Origin: Rhyacichthys aspro
Taxonomy: Eukaryota > Chordata > Actinopteri > Gobiiformes > Rhyacichthyidae
Direction of reading: 5' to 3'
Assembly: GCA_036850595.1 (NCBI GenBank)
Contig: CM072163.1
Location: forward strand, 3,458,595 to 3,522,594
DNA: 64,000 nt
The notes below the pieces were generated by a model. It did not search any database and was not told where the DNA came from. It saw nothing but the letters and a program-made list of their open reading frames with translations. The position numbers were made by a program, and so were the translations under genes. Shown piece by piece: positions 25,463 to 37,912 of the stretch (the stretch's first letter is position 1; each line of letters starts with the position of its first letter).

Positions 25463-26104
25463 AAACCTGTTAAAATCCAACTAAAACTTGTTAAAATCCA
25501 ACTAATCCCTGTTAGAATCCAACTAAAAGCTGTTAAAATCCAACTAAAACCTGTTAAAATCCAACTAATACCTGTTAGAATCCAACTAAAACCTGTTAAA
25601 ATCCAACTAAAACCTGTTAAAATCCAACTAATACCTGTTAAAATCCAACTAAAACCTGTTAAAATCCAACTAATACCTGTTAGAATCCAACTAAAACCTG
25701 TTAAAATCCAACTAAAACCTGTTAAAATCCAACTAATACCTGTTAGAATCCAACTAAAACCTGTTAAAATCCAACCAAAACTTGCTAAAATCCAACCAAA
25801 ACCTGTTAAAATCCAACTAATACCTGTTAAAATCCAACTAAAACCTGTTAAAATCCAACTAAAACCTGTTAAAATCCAACTAATATCTGTTAAAATCCAA
25901 CTAAAACCTGTTAAAATCCAACTAATATCTGTTAAAATCCAACTAAAACTTGTTAAAATCCAACCAAAACCTGTTAAAATCCAACTAAAACCTGAAAGGA
26001 AAATAATGTTAAAGATAACTTTTCAAATTCAAAATGTAATAAAAGTTCCCCAAATGTCACCATCTTCGGCCTCTGACAGGTTCTCACTATTTTGACACCA
26101 CTGA
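25463..26104 (+). mobile_element. hAT-like non-autonomous element, copy C (5' end missing)
   Basis: The 3' side is intact: after the minisatellite come GAAAGGAAAATAATGTTAAA, a CAAAATGTAATAAAAGTTCC block, CCAAATGTCACCATCTTCGG, and the terminus CACTATTTTGACACCACTG. These align with copy A reversed. The 5' subterminal region (the GTAGGTGATATTTTTGC block) is absent, so the copy starts abruptly within the tandem array. Confidence 0.65.
25465..25995 (+). repeat. Minisatellite, about 25 units of 21 bp
   Basis: Very regular units of TTAAAATCCAACTAAAACCTG type, with AACTAATACCTG and TTAGAATCC variants. A three-unit (about 63 bp) order recurs between 25500 and 25780 (AATACCTGTTAGAATCC followed by two AAAACCTGTTAAAATCC units). 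This is the most homogeneous of the four arrays, so probably the most recently expanded. Confidence 0.9.
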
Positions 26105-29100
26105 CATAAACCTTCATTCACATTCTTTTACTCTGGGGCAGTTTAGATGAACCTATTCGCTGCAGGTGCATGTGTTTAAGATGATCATGAACACTTTATA
26201 GATCCACTCTCGGCTCTATCAGTTTCTCCCGCTCGGTTTAATGGCCGCCTCCCGCTGCTCTTCACCTCGCCCTCGACGAGCTGCTGCTGCCCTCTCCGAA
26301 CACGTTAGTGCCCTGACACCGGGGCAGTTACAGCTCCGTTGTAAGTCCAGCGGATGTGGCCTCCGTCTGCCTCTCCCGGGTGTCGCTGCACTGGCCTGAA
26401 GTGAATATCAAAGCGGAGTCGTGTCGCTGCAGGAGCCTCCGCCGAGTCTCTGTGTGAACTGGTGCATTCTGGGAGTTAAAGGTGTGTACACAAATATACA
26501 CCGTCTGTTTATCTGTGAGCTGAGTCGGTGAAGACAAACACTGGAGCTCTGAAGAAAAAATATTTAGATGAAATCATGATACACTTTTGACACTTTTAAA
26601 TAGATCCCAAAGAGACAGATGTGATTTATGTCCCGCTACCTGAGCTTAAGGAACTGAAACATAAACAACTAAAATAAATAATAATCAGCAATAATACTGA
26701 CAGGTAACAACAAGACAAAGACAAATCATTTTTAATCCAGAGCTCTCTTCTATCTATATAATTGATTACAGCCTGCCTTATATCTATGAAAACAAACATG
26801 TTTTCCCTTTAGTTGCTGCTTTTTTTGCTAATATTTAGACAATACAGTGGAGCAGGTGAGGTTTATGATTCAAATCTTAAATATTATTATTGGTATTTAG
26901 TCATATTGTACTGTAAAGTGGAGATAGAAGGTGAATTATGAAGTTTTTCCTGATTACATTTTTGAAATTGAAAAAAAAACGTGTATTTTTTTCATTCAGT
27001 GTTTTGTAAATGTGGTTAAATAAAACACTGTACAATTGTCAGTGCAGTTGGGAGAAGCAGACAGGAGCAACCCCGTGTTTTTGAGTCTAAAGACTACATT
27101 TAAATCTGTGAGATATCTATTTAAATGTGTGGTTGATCGAGGATTTTTCACAATATACTGAATGTTGATGAGAAATGGGACAAATATTGGTTTGAATGAC
27201 CACTTTGACGTGTTTGTGCTGGGACTGCAACCTTCTGGAGTTGTGTAAATGGGAGAGAGAATACAAAGCAGAGACATGATGAAAAAAAATCACATCATTT
27301 CACAAAGTCTGAGTCATTTCACCTAAATGCTTCTCCAAATTAGGGCTAAAATTACCTTCTGTATGGAATAAGTTACCAATCCGTTCCTAAAATACAGCAC
27401 AATCCATTTAAGACTAAAAACATTTGGCTGTTTTTTAACACTTGTCTTTTGTTTTGGTTTCTCTGTAAAGTTAAAGTATCACTTATTTAATTCCGGTCTT
27501 CCAGTCTCTCGATTTAAAACACCTTCTACTTTTCCACTCTCCAATTTGTAATTAATTAAAGGCACAAAATGAACAGGAAACTTCAAGTTCAAGTCTCCGT
27601 TTAGTAATCTACCAAACGCCCCGCCGTATCGTCACGTCCCGTTGTCTTTAAATGTAAAAGTCCAATGATGTGGACATTTCCGTGGCGTAAACCTTCACTA
27701 ATTAACCCAGTGTTGGCTCTGTCTGTGATTGAGCCACACAGATGGAAGCAAACGGCCCTCGATTACGCCTCCATCCACAAAGAACAGCAGAGGGACCACT
27801 GTTAACAGCACTGTGCATGGCTGCCTGCCCATGTCATTAGTTTGTTTAAGAAGCAAAGGGCTGTTTTCCCACAAAGGAAATTAGCAAAATCCTTGGCCCA
27901 TAATCACTGACGTCCAATGAAATTAGTTCTACACAGAAAAATTGATTGGCTGTTGTTTTTCAGTGAAAGAAAGCTAAATTGTCTTTGGTTTCTCTTCAAT
28001 TCTCACATTATTGCTTCTTCTCTCTTGTGCTTTTTATTGGTTTCTGTGATTTAAGTCCAGTCAAAGGAAAGGAAATTTGATTCTTTCTTATAAAATATTC
28101 TTGAAAAGTAGCAGTGTGCATAAGGTCATACTAGGTTTAATTCAAGAAATAGGGCCAGGTGCACGAATAAGTAAGATTTTCTTTTATGATTTAATATGTG
28201 ACAGCAGTCTAGCGATGACTATATAATCAACTCACCCTAAATTTACAACTTTTACTTGCAATGTGAGCATAGACTTATTAAAACCTGCTTTGCAAAAACA
28301 AAGTTAGGTGACAAGCAACAGTAGAGCTACAAATCTACTGCAGAAGCACGAGTCAATAAGCTAATACCGGGAGTTGTTTGCTCGCGCAGGAGGCTGACTT
28401 AAGAGAGATTATGTGGGCTTGATAACGACGACGGCATCGCGGTCCAATCAATGGAGGTGATGATAGCGCCGCAGCTTAACTAAGTAAATGTAGTCTGCGC
28501 TAACTCAAGCTCTTAAGAAATCAATACACTCTCTGTCTGCTCACTAAAGTTCTGCATCATCTTTGACGAGACAAATGTTAAAAAAGAAGAAGAAGAAGAA
28601 GAAGAAGAAAAAAAAACACTGCAGGAAATGAGAAAAACAAGACTTGGGAGATGAGTTCCCCGCTCCTCCATTCGGCTGGTCACGTCGATTAAGATGTGAA
28701 CTTGTACAATTCCAGCAGTTCACATTCAGCTCCCGGGCCTTATCTGAAATTAAAAAAGTCCCCTTCTCTTTGCGGCTTTGAAGTTTTTCTAAGCCACTCA
28801 AATAGCTCCACTCGCAGAACGTGGAAGCTAAAGGAGGCTTTGATTTTCGGAGTCGGCTTTGCCTGTCACTTTGTGTTACATGCTGGATGATGTAAAGACT
28901 AAAACGTTGTGCTTTTGCAGCGCTGTCAGCCTTTCCCCACCCTCCACTTTCTGATTCAGCCCTTATTGACTATTGCACAACACGAGTGACTGGAAAACAA
29001 CATGAGGCTTGGTTAAAGAATAATACAACACACATAGATTGATCATTTATGTGTGGGCAAAAAGAGTGAGATTGGCTGTGATTATGCCTCAGCTTAGTCT

Positions 29101-32100
29101 ATTGTTTTACATCAGTTTGTCTCTTTCAAAAATAAATAAAAACTGTATTTAATACTGTATTTACAGCCTTAGAATAACTTTCTTTGCATTTGCCTTTTTG
29201 ACTATCTTGAATAAACAGTTGAAGCTCCATTAATTAGCCTTGTCCCAACACTTTTTCTCTGAAGGATGTCAGAATTGTCTCCAGACTTTCTTATGATGTG
29301 TTCATGTGCTTTTGGAAGGTTTAGTTTCCGAATAATAGATGCAGTTTTCCAGGTGTTCTGAACTTGTGAAGTTGGAGTGATGGGTTTGATATTTAAAACT
29401 CCATCAATGATCACTGACTATGTTAGCCACATTTATTTACATTTTATGCTACAACCTCCTTCTTTTTACACAAAATCTAGTGTTGAACACCAAGATGCAT
29501 CATTTGCCAAAGTGGAGGCGTTTGAATCTGTCTTTTTTTTGCAGGTAAACTTGGACAAAGTGATAAATCCAGCTGAAAGGACATAGTTGTATGTGCATAA
29601 GTGTCAAAATGCAGTTTCATGACCTCCTGTTGTACTACCTCACCAATCAGAACGGACTCGAATGAAGAAATATTATAAATTTGAACAAATAAAAGTAAAG
29701 CTCAAACTTACAGTGGATAGTTTATCACATCACTATTCATCACAAACCTGTCCAGTGCCATCTTTGCTCTAAAGTTGTTCCTGTCCTAGGGTCAAAGTTC
29801 AGACGAGGTCAACGCTCTGATGTGTTTAATGTCTCACAGACTGTTCAAAAATACCATTATTCTCCACAGAAAACAGGAACAGAAGCATCTGTCGGCGTCT
29901 GAAATGGAAACGTGGCCAGTGTTGACAGGACTAAATTAGTTTTGGAGAGTGGCTTTTGTGATGTGCAACTTTAATCAGTTTTGTCAATAATATACACATT
30001 TTATATTCACACGCCAAAACAACTGCTACCAATAAATGATAACAAATGTGAAAGTGAAGAGACATAGACAAAAATGTGCATTGAAGTGAAGAGTGTAATA
30101 ACATAAACAGTCAGTTATCATTATGAAACAAAGCAGACTAAAACTGTCCTCAGGTTACTCTCAAACAACAAAGTGCAAGAAGTTATCTCAAGTATTAAAG
30201 AGTGATTTTACTATTGTACACATCAGGAAGTAAACTAATTAACCTGAAATTAAGACTGGATGTGTGAGAGTGAATTAGTCCTGAAGTAATTAACGTCAGA
30301 TTTGTTTGTTTATGTTCAGTATTAAATCTATTTATATGTGTTTTAAACTTACTAAAGCTTCAAAATGGAAATGAAATAGTAGTGGCTAAATGTAAACTGT
30401 ATTAATGAACACATTTGTTGGTTTCTCAAAGCTCAAAGATCATTTAATGGAGAAACACACATATGGAATTTGCTGTTTTAATTAAAAAAAACATGCTTTT
30501 CACGTGAGCTGTATCTGACCTATGCACATTTTGTTCTGTCCACTTATTAAACAGCTCTAAAAGGCGTTTAGAGGGACGAAAAGACAAAAAGTTAGAGCTG
30601 GACTAACACAAGAGCTGGTACATATGCTCATCTATTTAAAAAAATAAGCAAGTTCTACTTTTAGACGCCATTTCCCAAAGAAGCTCTTCTTATCTGGGCC
30701 CAGACACGTCAAATTTCTAAGAGTTTCTTGTTTCGGGAAATGGATTTAGAGTCCATTCACTCAATGCAGACTAAAAATACTGTTAAAATGTTGGAGGTTA
30801 GAGAGAAAAAACCTGTAGAACCTAAAAACCCTTAAAACTCTTGTATCAATGCAATACCACTTAAAGAAAAATTAAACATATCTTATTTTTTCTGCACAGA
30901 AAGCAAAGTAAAAAGGCAAAAATGGCGCTTTTCGATCAACTTTCATACAACACAAGAATAAACTTTGATCAAAAAGTTCATAGGAGGTAAAGAAGTAACA
31001 GGAAACAGCGATCTTAAAGGTCTTGAGGTCAGCGTGAGGCGTTTTTCTCGACTCTGGCCAAGTCTGAGTCACCGTCAAAAACAAACCGAACAGAAACGCC
31101 GAGCGTAGAAGTGCTGCTCAGCCCTTATCGGAGCGAGCAGAGGAGAATAATGACAACACGGACAACAAACATCGGCTCACAACCGGGTCTGAGTCACGGC
31201 GCTGTCTGAAAGGGGTCGGCTGGGGCTGCGCTGATCTCATTCTGATATTGGGCTTAAACACTGTTTGCTGGGTTTTAGAGCTTCACCGAACAGCATTACA
31301 TGAGTTTGATTGCTGTTGGAGTCAGGACCCGGTGTTATATATTAACACTTGATACAGAAGAACACGGAGTTTGGAGTCTGATGGCATCTCTTGTGTTATT
31401 GTACTGTTCCTGCTGTAATTTAGGATTTTAAAATGGTAAAACAATAAGACAAACTCATCATCAACAGGCAAAGATTCAGCGATACGTCTTTAGGACAAAC
31501 TTTGAGATCTTTTCAGTGATTGATTCTGTAAAGTTTAGAGATTTAAGACCCAAAAACAATAGCCAGCTGCAAATTAACTTGAACGTTTTCCCTTTGCTTT
31601 GTGTCAATCAACTTGTAAACATGAGACAACATCCATTATCCAATAACAGTCACATAAAGCTTGACTTAGAGAAATAAAAATGACTGATTTGAGTCAGATT
31701 GAGACATTTGCATCGTTTAATCGCAAGTTTAAAGGTCACCCAAAATAAAAAACAGGGGTTATTTTATACAATAAAAATATAAAGATGTGATATTTAACTC
31801 AACATGCTTTCAGAATGAATTATAATTTGAAACTATTTTATATTTGGGTAATTTTTTGAGCCTGTTTTATATAAAAAGATCGTTATAATAATAATCTATA
31901 ATGTTTTGATGTGAAGTTTTTTGGTGGTTTCGACCTGACCTGAAGAGAAATGGTTCAGAAATACTTTACTTTTCTATCTCATTGTGGATTTTTTCTGTCA
32001 CTAATCAGGTTACATTTGAGACCAAACAGCTACTGATCCATATCCATAAATGGAAAATCTCCACACTCAAAAATAACCTGTTCCTCTGATGAAGCAAGAG

Positions 32101-35100
32101 GAAACGTATGAGAGGCTTTGGAAGTGTGTACAATTGGCTTTTTGGCACAACACATTGAAGATCCAGGGTCATCAGAAAGTCTCGATAACAACCGTCAAAT
32201 AAACATCAAACTGTGTTGTTTAAAAATATAAATCCTCTCCTGGGAGTTAGTTATGCACAGAGAGCTAAAAGCCACCTAAAGGCTCTACTGTACAAGTTCA
32301 AAGCCTGCTATTAACACTTTGTAGACCTACATTATAAACTAGGATGTCATAATTTAGCTTAAAAACATGTCTATAACAAACAAATAGTCGCCTTTTGTGC
32401 TGATCTTTTAAAACGGCTTGACATATGATAAAAGTATGTCATTAAATAATAAAATCCTCTTATTCAGTCAGTCTTAGGTTTACATCATATTGACATCTGG
32501 GTTTAGATTACTGTATTGATCCGATGTGTCTTTTTTGACATTATTTCTCCAAAAATCAATATCTGAGTCATTATAATGTATATTCTCTCAATGAAATGAT
32601 CACATGTCAGATATTCCTTTTGTGCCCAGGGGTAAATATTGACTGTATAAAAAATAAATAAATAAAAACTCAGTTAGAAGCGTCTGATTTGGAATCCTTT
32701 AAGTAAATTGAGGTCAACTTTATTAAGTCTGGTCATGGATTTCCAGCAAAAAACACAATTTTAGTTCTGATTTGGTGCACACAGTGGGCTCACACAGTAG
32801 AGCTGGGCATTTCATTCTTAATTTGATTATGTTTTGTGAGATAATCAACGCATAACTATTATTGCGCCCCATGCATTTATTGAGCCACATCAGCGCACAA
32901 AGCCACAAAATACACCCAGTCGCTTCAATCTCAACCTCTTTAATCTGTCTCTGAATCATGTCAAAGTCTCACAATCAAATATAACTTTATAAATGATTTC
33001 ACTCTGTTTTATGGCAATGATTTGAGACGTAAACAACTGGGTAAAGATTAGCAGAGAAACTTAAACTGTGCTGTAAATGCTGTCAATGCAGTGAACAGGA
33101 GGGAATTTCTGACCAAATAAGAAGCTGTAAAAGTTAAAGGCTCTGTTTTACATTTATTTAGAACAAAGTGGAGATGAATATTTTGGAAAAACAAGTTTGT
33201 TCTTGTATGCAAACAATTAAAATCTTTAAATTTAAACTTGATGTGTAGCACTTGTTGAGCTACAAAAAAGCTAAAAGAGAGATCCATGAGACAGAGTTTG
33301 TATTTGAACATCCTTATCATTTTCTTGTAGTAAAAACTGGTTTAGTTTAGAGACTAGACTGATCAAGACTATTGCAAAACAAGACTAAAAGCAATGCACT
33401 GGAAGAAATACCAGTGAATAGTTGTAAAATCTAAACAGACCAAGTCCATGGAGAAGAAATAGAGAATAATTCGTCTATAAAATGATGGAAAATTTAATCC
33501 AAACACGAGAACGACAGAGTCTTGGTTGGTCTTGATGTCTGAGAAAAGAGTAAAACCTTTACAAAATGGCCCAAAGACCGGTTTCAGGTTCTATATTACT
33601 ACTTTAGAGAAGATCAAAGTCCAGATTATGGCTCTTATTTCAAATATGTGCCACGTTTGTTGCATAAATCCAACTCTCTTTGAATTCGCTCTTTGACAAA
33701 TCCCCATCCCATCCTTCCTTGCATGTTGCCAGGTTGTTATTTATAAATATTCATACGTAAAGTGCAACCCCTGACTTTATATGTCACTGGGGACAACAAC
33801 GGGCCGTGGCGTGTTGTGTGCCACTTGCTGTCACAGAATATAAAAAGCCCATTACTGCTTCTGTTTGAGTAGCTGTGAATATCATTAGCGACTCCTCTGT
33901 GCCACCTCAGAGTGCATTTTGTGGCTCTCCCGCGGACTAAAGGTCACCAGACGTCCGTTTATCGAGGTCATTACCTGCGCTCGTACTCTTTCCGTTCACC
34001 GCCGGGCTCAGATCGTACGAGTGTGACTGACAGATGCCAGGAGTGATTAGATCCGGCGTATTACGGTGGAAGCTGCTGCCTCAAATACACCTCTGAAAGC
34101 GCTCAGACGTCAGCCATGAAATGAGACAGACAGTCCAAATGAGGGAACAGCTCGGGCTAATATCCCATTACAAATGCTGTTTACTGCGGCCGTCTGCCTT
34201 TAGCCCGCCGGCCAAGACTCTGTGCGCGAAGGAAAAATGCCAGAAACCTCTCCCTAGATACAGAAAAAAGACATTCCTGACATTCAGAGAGGTATGTTGC
34301 GTATCTGGTTCGGGCCAATTTGCCGTCACTCACGTCTGGAGTCTTTACCTCCTGTTGCCACGGCAGCCCACCTCGCGGCCAAAGCACAGCGCATTAATTA
34401 GCAACTCCTTTGTCCTTGTGCTTTTGGACGGCGTACACTCCTTTGTGGAAGAAAGTGAAATGCTAAAGGCATCATTAGGAGAATGGATTACTTCCTGAAA
34501 CATACATAATGGTGTAAAAGTCATATGTTTTCACTTGCATCTATCACTTCAGACAACTTTGTAAAGGTTTTATTGTTATTATTATGATTGGATTAGTGTC
34601 TTCTGCCTTTAAATGCAATCGCTGATGATTTATTTATTTTTTGAATCACTGATAATCCTCCAAATGCAGACCAGCTATCCGTTTATCATTGGATTGGTCA
34701 TTGGTTGTGAACAAATTAGGACCTAGGAAAGGAAATAAGACTCATTGTTCTTCGTTTTTCAATGTGTCTGATCGTGATCTTGACTCATTATTGGGCGCTA
34801 AAAGTCTGATACATTCTGGTCTTGGTTTGTTTGAGTGGCTGCTGCAACACAAGCTTTTAAATGAGACCACAATGGGTTTATTTGTTCACATTATCCTTCC
34901 TTCTTACTCTATTTCTTTCACTGAACACTAACTCTTGTTCTTGTAGTGTTTGGATTTTTTTTCCTTGGGATGATTCACTGTAAACATTGTCCTTGGTCTT
35001 CACTCTTGATCCCTAAGAGTCTTGATTTTGGTCTTATTGCTACTGTGGTCTATTACTTGACTGTTACCTTTTGCTATGTAAGATTTGAAGCAAATTAAAG

Positions 35101-37790
35101 TCTTTCAAACTCTTTCAATGAGTCAAAATGTCTTCCCTCTCTCCGTCTTTCTGCAGTTTGCCTCTCTTCCATCTTGTCTTGTGAGTTTCACAACTGGCTC
35201 CTGCTGGGACAATCAATCCTTAATCACCCCTCCCCACCGCAGCCCGCAAGACAACTCAATCGGCGCTAAGATATGCTAATCTTATTCCTCAGATGATTAC
35301 GGCATGGAGTCAACATTGATCTTCCGTGACCTCAGAAAAACACAGGCCCTCGAGTCAGAAAGACGGATGGTGATGTGGTTTGTGTGGCGGGGGGCAGGCC
35401 CGTGCCGCACATCGCTGCGTGTTTTGGGGCTGAACTGCTGTGATGTATTTCCGAGGAATGAGACGGTGGACGGGCACAAAGCACTGATAAAAGCTACGTC
35501 TAAGAGGACGGGAGTTGCAGCTGGAGGGGCTGATTTATTACACCAATAAACAATTTGCTGGAATTGGACTATTTTCACGGCAAAAAGATTCAGCCGGGCC
35601 ACAGCAGCCTTCTGAGAGAATCATGAGCGATAAAAACTCTGCAGGAAAGACTAATGAAACCTGGGAATCTCTAACAAAAGGGTGGGCAGTGTGTGTGAAT
35701 ATGGTGGACTATCACATCATGTTGACATTATTAGTGATGGAGTAATCCTGAGTCTTCCATTCACACAGCATTTTCACAGTGCCATTTTACATAAGTTACA
35801 TTTTTAGAAGAAAAAGAAACAATGGGAAATATACCTTAAACATCACTGGCAATGGTTTCCCAAGTTTAGTCCATGTTCAAGGTAACATTTAATGTGTTTT
35901 TAAGGTTAATAAATAGTAGTTTTCCCTTGACTTCCGTTTAAAAATGTGCAGAGTATCAAAGCAATGTGGAAGATGTGGGACTTTGATCTGTTTGGACACT
36001 GTTCCTGTGTCAGAGGAATGACTAAAAACTATTTATAAAACCATAAACCTTCCCAAACCATTGGATAAAAAGGTCTGTTTCAATAAAGAGCTATTTATCC
36101 TTGATTTGTAAAACTTCCTTAGACTACGTCTCCTTTAGGATTCATGAATGAACACAACCTGAGAACACAAAGCCTCTGTTCCCTTTTGTTGTTTTGTTTT
36201 CAGTCGTGTTTATGATACACTCCTATTGTGCAGCAAGCTTTTACTTCAAATCAATAAAGACTTCAATACAAGAACCAAAGAAGAAACAAAGTAAGTCAGT
36301 AATTTTTAACTCTCCATCCTTTAAAAACAAAACACCTTGAATGTGCTGCAACGTGACAATAAACATGACAAGACAATGGGTGTATTATTTTCTTTGAATG
36401 CCATATTTACTCAATGACTATTATCTATTATTATTTACTACTTTAAATACTGCATCTCATATTTAATCATATTTATAAACAAGTAAAATCTGTGTTCCTT
36501 GGACTATATCATATTTTTCTGACTTTTTTTCTTGAATAAGGTTGAATCCATTATCACTGACGCAGTAGCTCTTACAAAAAGAAGGTCTATGGATTTGAAG
36601 TCTGAATGTCTCTGTGTTTTCATAAGGCTTCCTCTTGTTATCCAAAGATATTTATTCATGTTTAAGTGAAGTGTAAATTGTCCGTGGTCGATGAATGTGA
36701 GAGTTAATTGGTTGAGTTGATTCTAAGAGAGGTGATTTTCTAGAGTCAAAACTGTAGTAGAAGATAAATAAATAAAAATAATCATGCACTAATTCTTAAG
36801 CTAACTCATAAAATGTCCAAAATATTTATAATTCAGCCAACGTCCTACTTGTTAGCATGTTGGTTGTCCTTATTTGTCAACTGGTCTTGTCTATTATCCA
36901 AATTTTATACCAATATTATCTTTAGTGCATTAGATTAAAGCTCTTTCAGGCAGTATTTTTAATCTCTCTGCGACTTGTTAAAGGAATTTGAGTGTTTGTT
37001 TTCGTTTGAACAAATCTGAGCGAGCTTCTTAACTTTGACTGAGTGACAGCATTGTTTCAAGGGCACTTAACTCTTGTACATTTAGTAAAACTTCATTTTG
37101 AGGGAGAGCAAATCATCAGCTTCGATAGAAAAGGCTATTTTTGTCATTTTTACATGTACTATTTTGCTGCTGGTAAATCACAGCTTCAGAAACAAGACTT
37201 AGAGTTTATTTTTTTTGCATAATCCTTAAATTTCAAAGGCAGCCTCATCATAATCACTTGTTCAGTCCTTTTTCAAAAAAGCCTATTAATGAACTATAGT
37301 AAAGCTAGAATAATGTTGGAGAGAAAACTTATGTGAGGAACACGAGCTGCTGCTAGTTTCTAATTAAATTACTTTTCAGTATTCACCTGAACAGTCTGTA
37401 CTAGACGGATTTGTTAAGATTGTTATCAGCCCACCAGCACAGATCTGGTGTGTTACACTATTACATGTTCCAGTATAATTTAAGTCACTCAAAGACGCAA
37501 ACAAAGAACGACCATGTAGCGCTCTGACATTAACCTGAGGCAGCAGATACACACAGTTCTCTAAAGCCTACAACAATAATAATGGTGGTTATACTTAGCC
37601 TTTTACTCCTTAATGTTATTCTAATCTGGGTAAAAAAACATCACAAGCTCAAAAACATCACACAGAACTGTACAAAACATGAAATAAAGCATTCAAAACT
37701 TATTTATTTATTTACTTACTTATGTTATACATTTATTTAACTTTTATTCTGTTTTATTGAGTAAAATAAAGTGAAACAAAGTCATAATTG
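26105..37790. other. Long non-coding stretch
   Basis: No gene is supported across 11.7 kb. GC/CpG-richer islands lie at about 26190-26480, 27600-27900, 28370-28500, 31080-31240, 33880-34480 and 35200-35520, separated by AT-rich sequence. Open frames such as 34121-34498 fall on these islands but have frames on both strands and no recognisable domain. A GAA run lies at 28585. Otherwise I see nothing distinctive. Confidence 0.5.
28585..28616 (+). repeat. (GAA)n microsatellite
   Basis: About eight GAA units between A-runs. It is a simple repeat, and on the minus strand it produces a poly-Phe stretch in a spurious frame. Confidence 0.9.
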
Positions 37791-37794
37791 TTTT

Positions 37795-37912
37795 TTAAAC
37801 CGTTTTTTGAACTGTGAATATTGTGTTTAATGATTTTATTTTGTGAAGCACCTTGAGTTGCATTAATGAAAAGTGTTATATTCATAAAGTTTGATTGATT
37901 GATGATTGATCA
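37795..37912 (+). mobile_element. 3' tail of an L2-type LINE (or LINE-tailed SINE)
   Basis: The phrase TTTTGTGAAGCACCTTGAGT, then AAAAGTGTTATATTCATAAA and GTTTGATTGATTGATGATTG is the characteristic 3' UTR end of fish L2-clade elements, finishing in a TTGA/TGAT-type short repeat. No coding part is recognised upstream, so this is a strongly 5'-truncated insertion. Confidence 0.65.

Noticed and set aside
29202..29414. Minus frame with RKLNLPKAHEHIIRKSG, possible transposase DNA-binding remnant
   Set aside because: The resemblance is vague, and no terminal repeats or further transposase motifs flank it.
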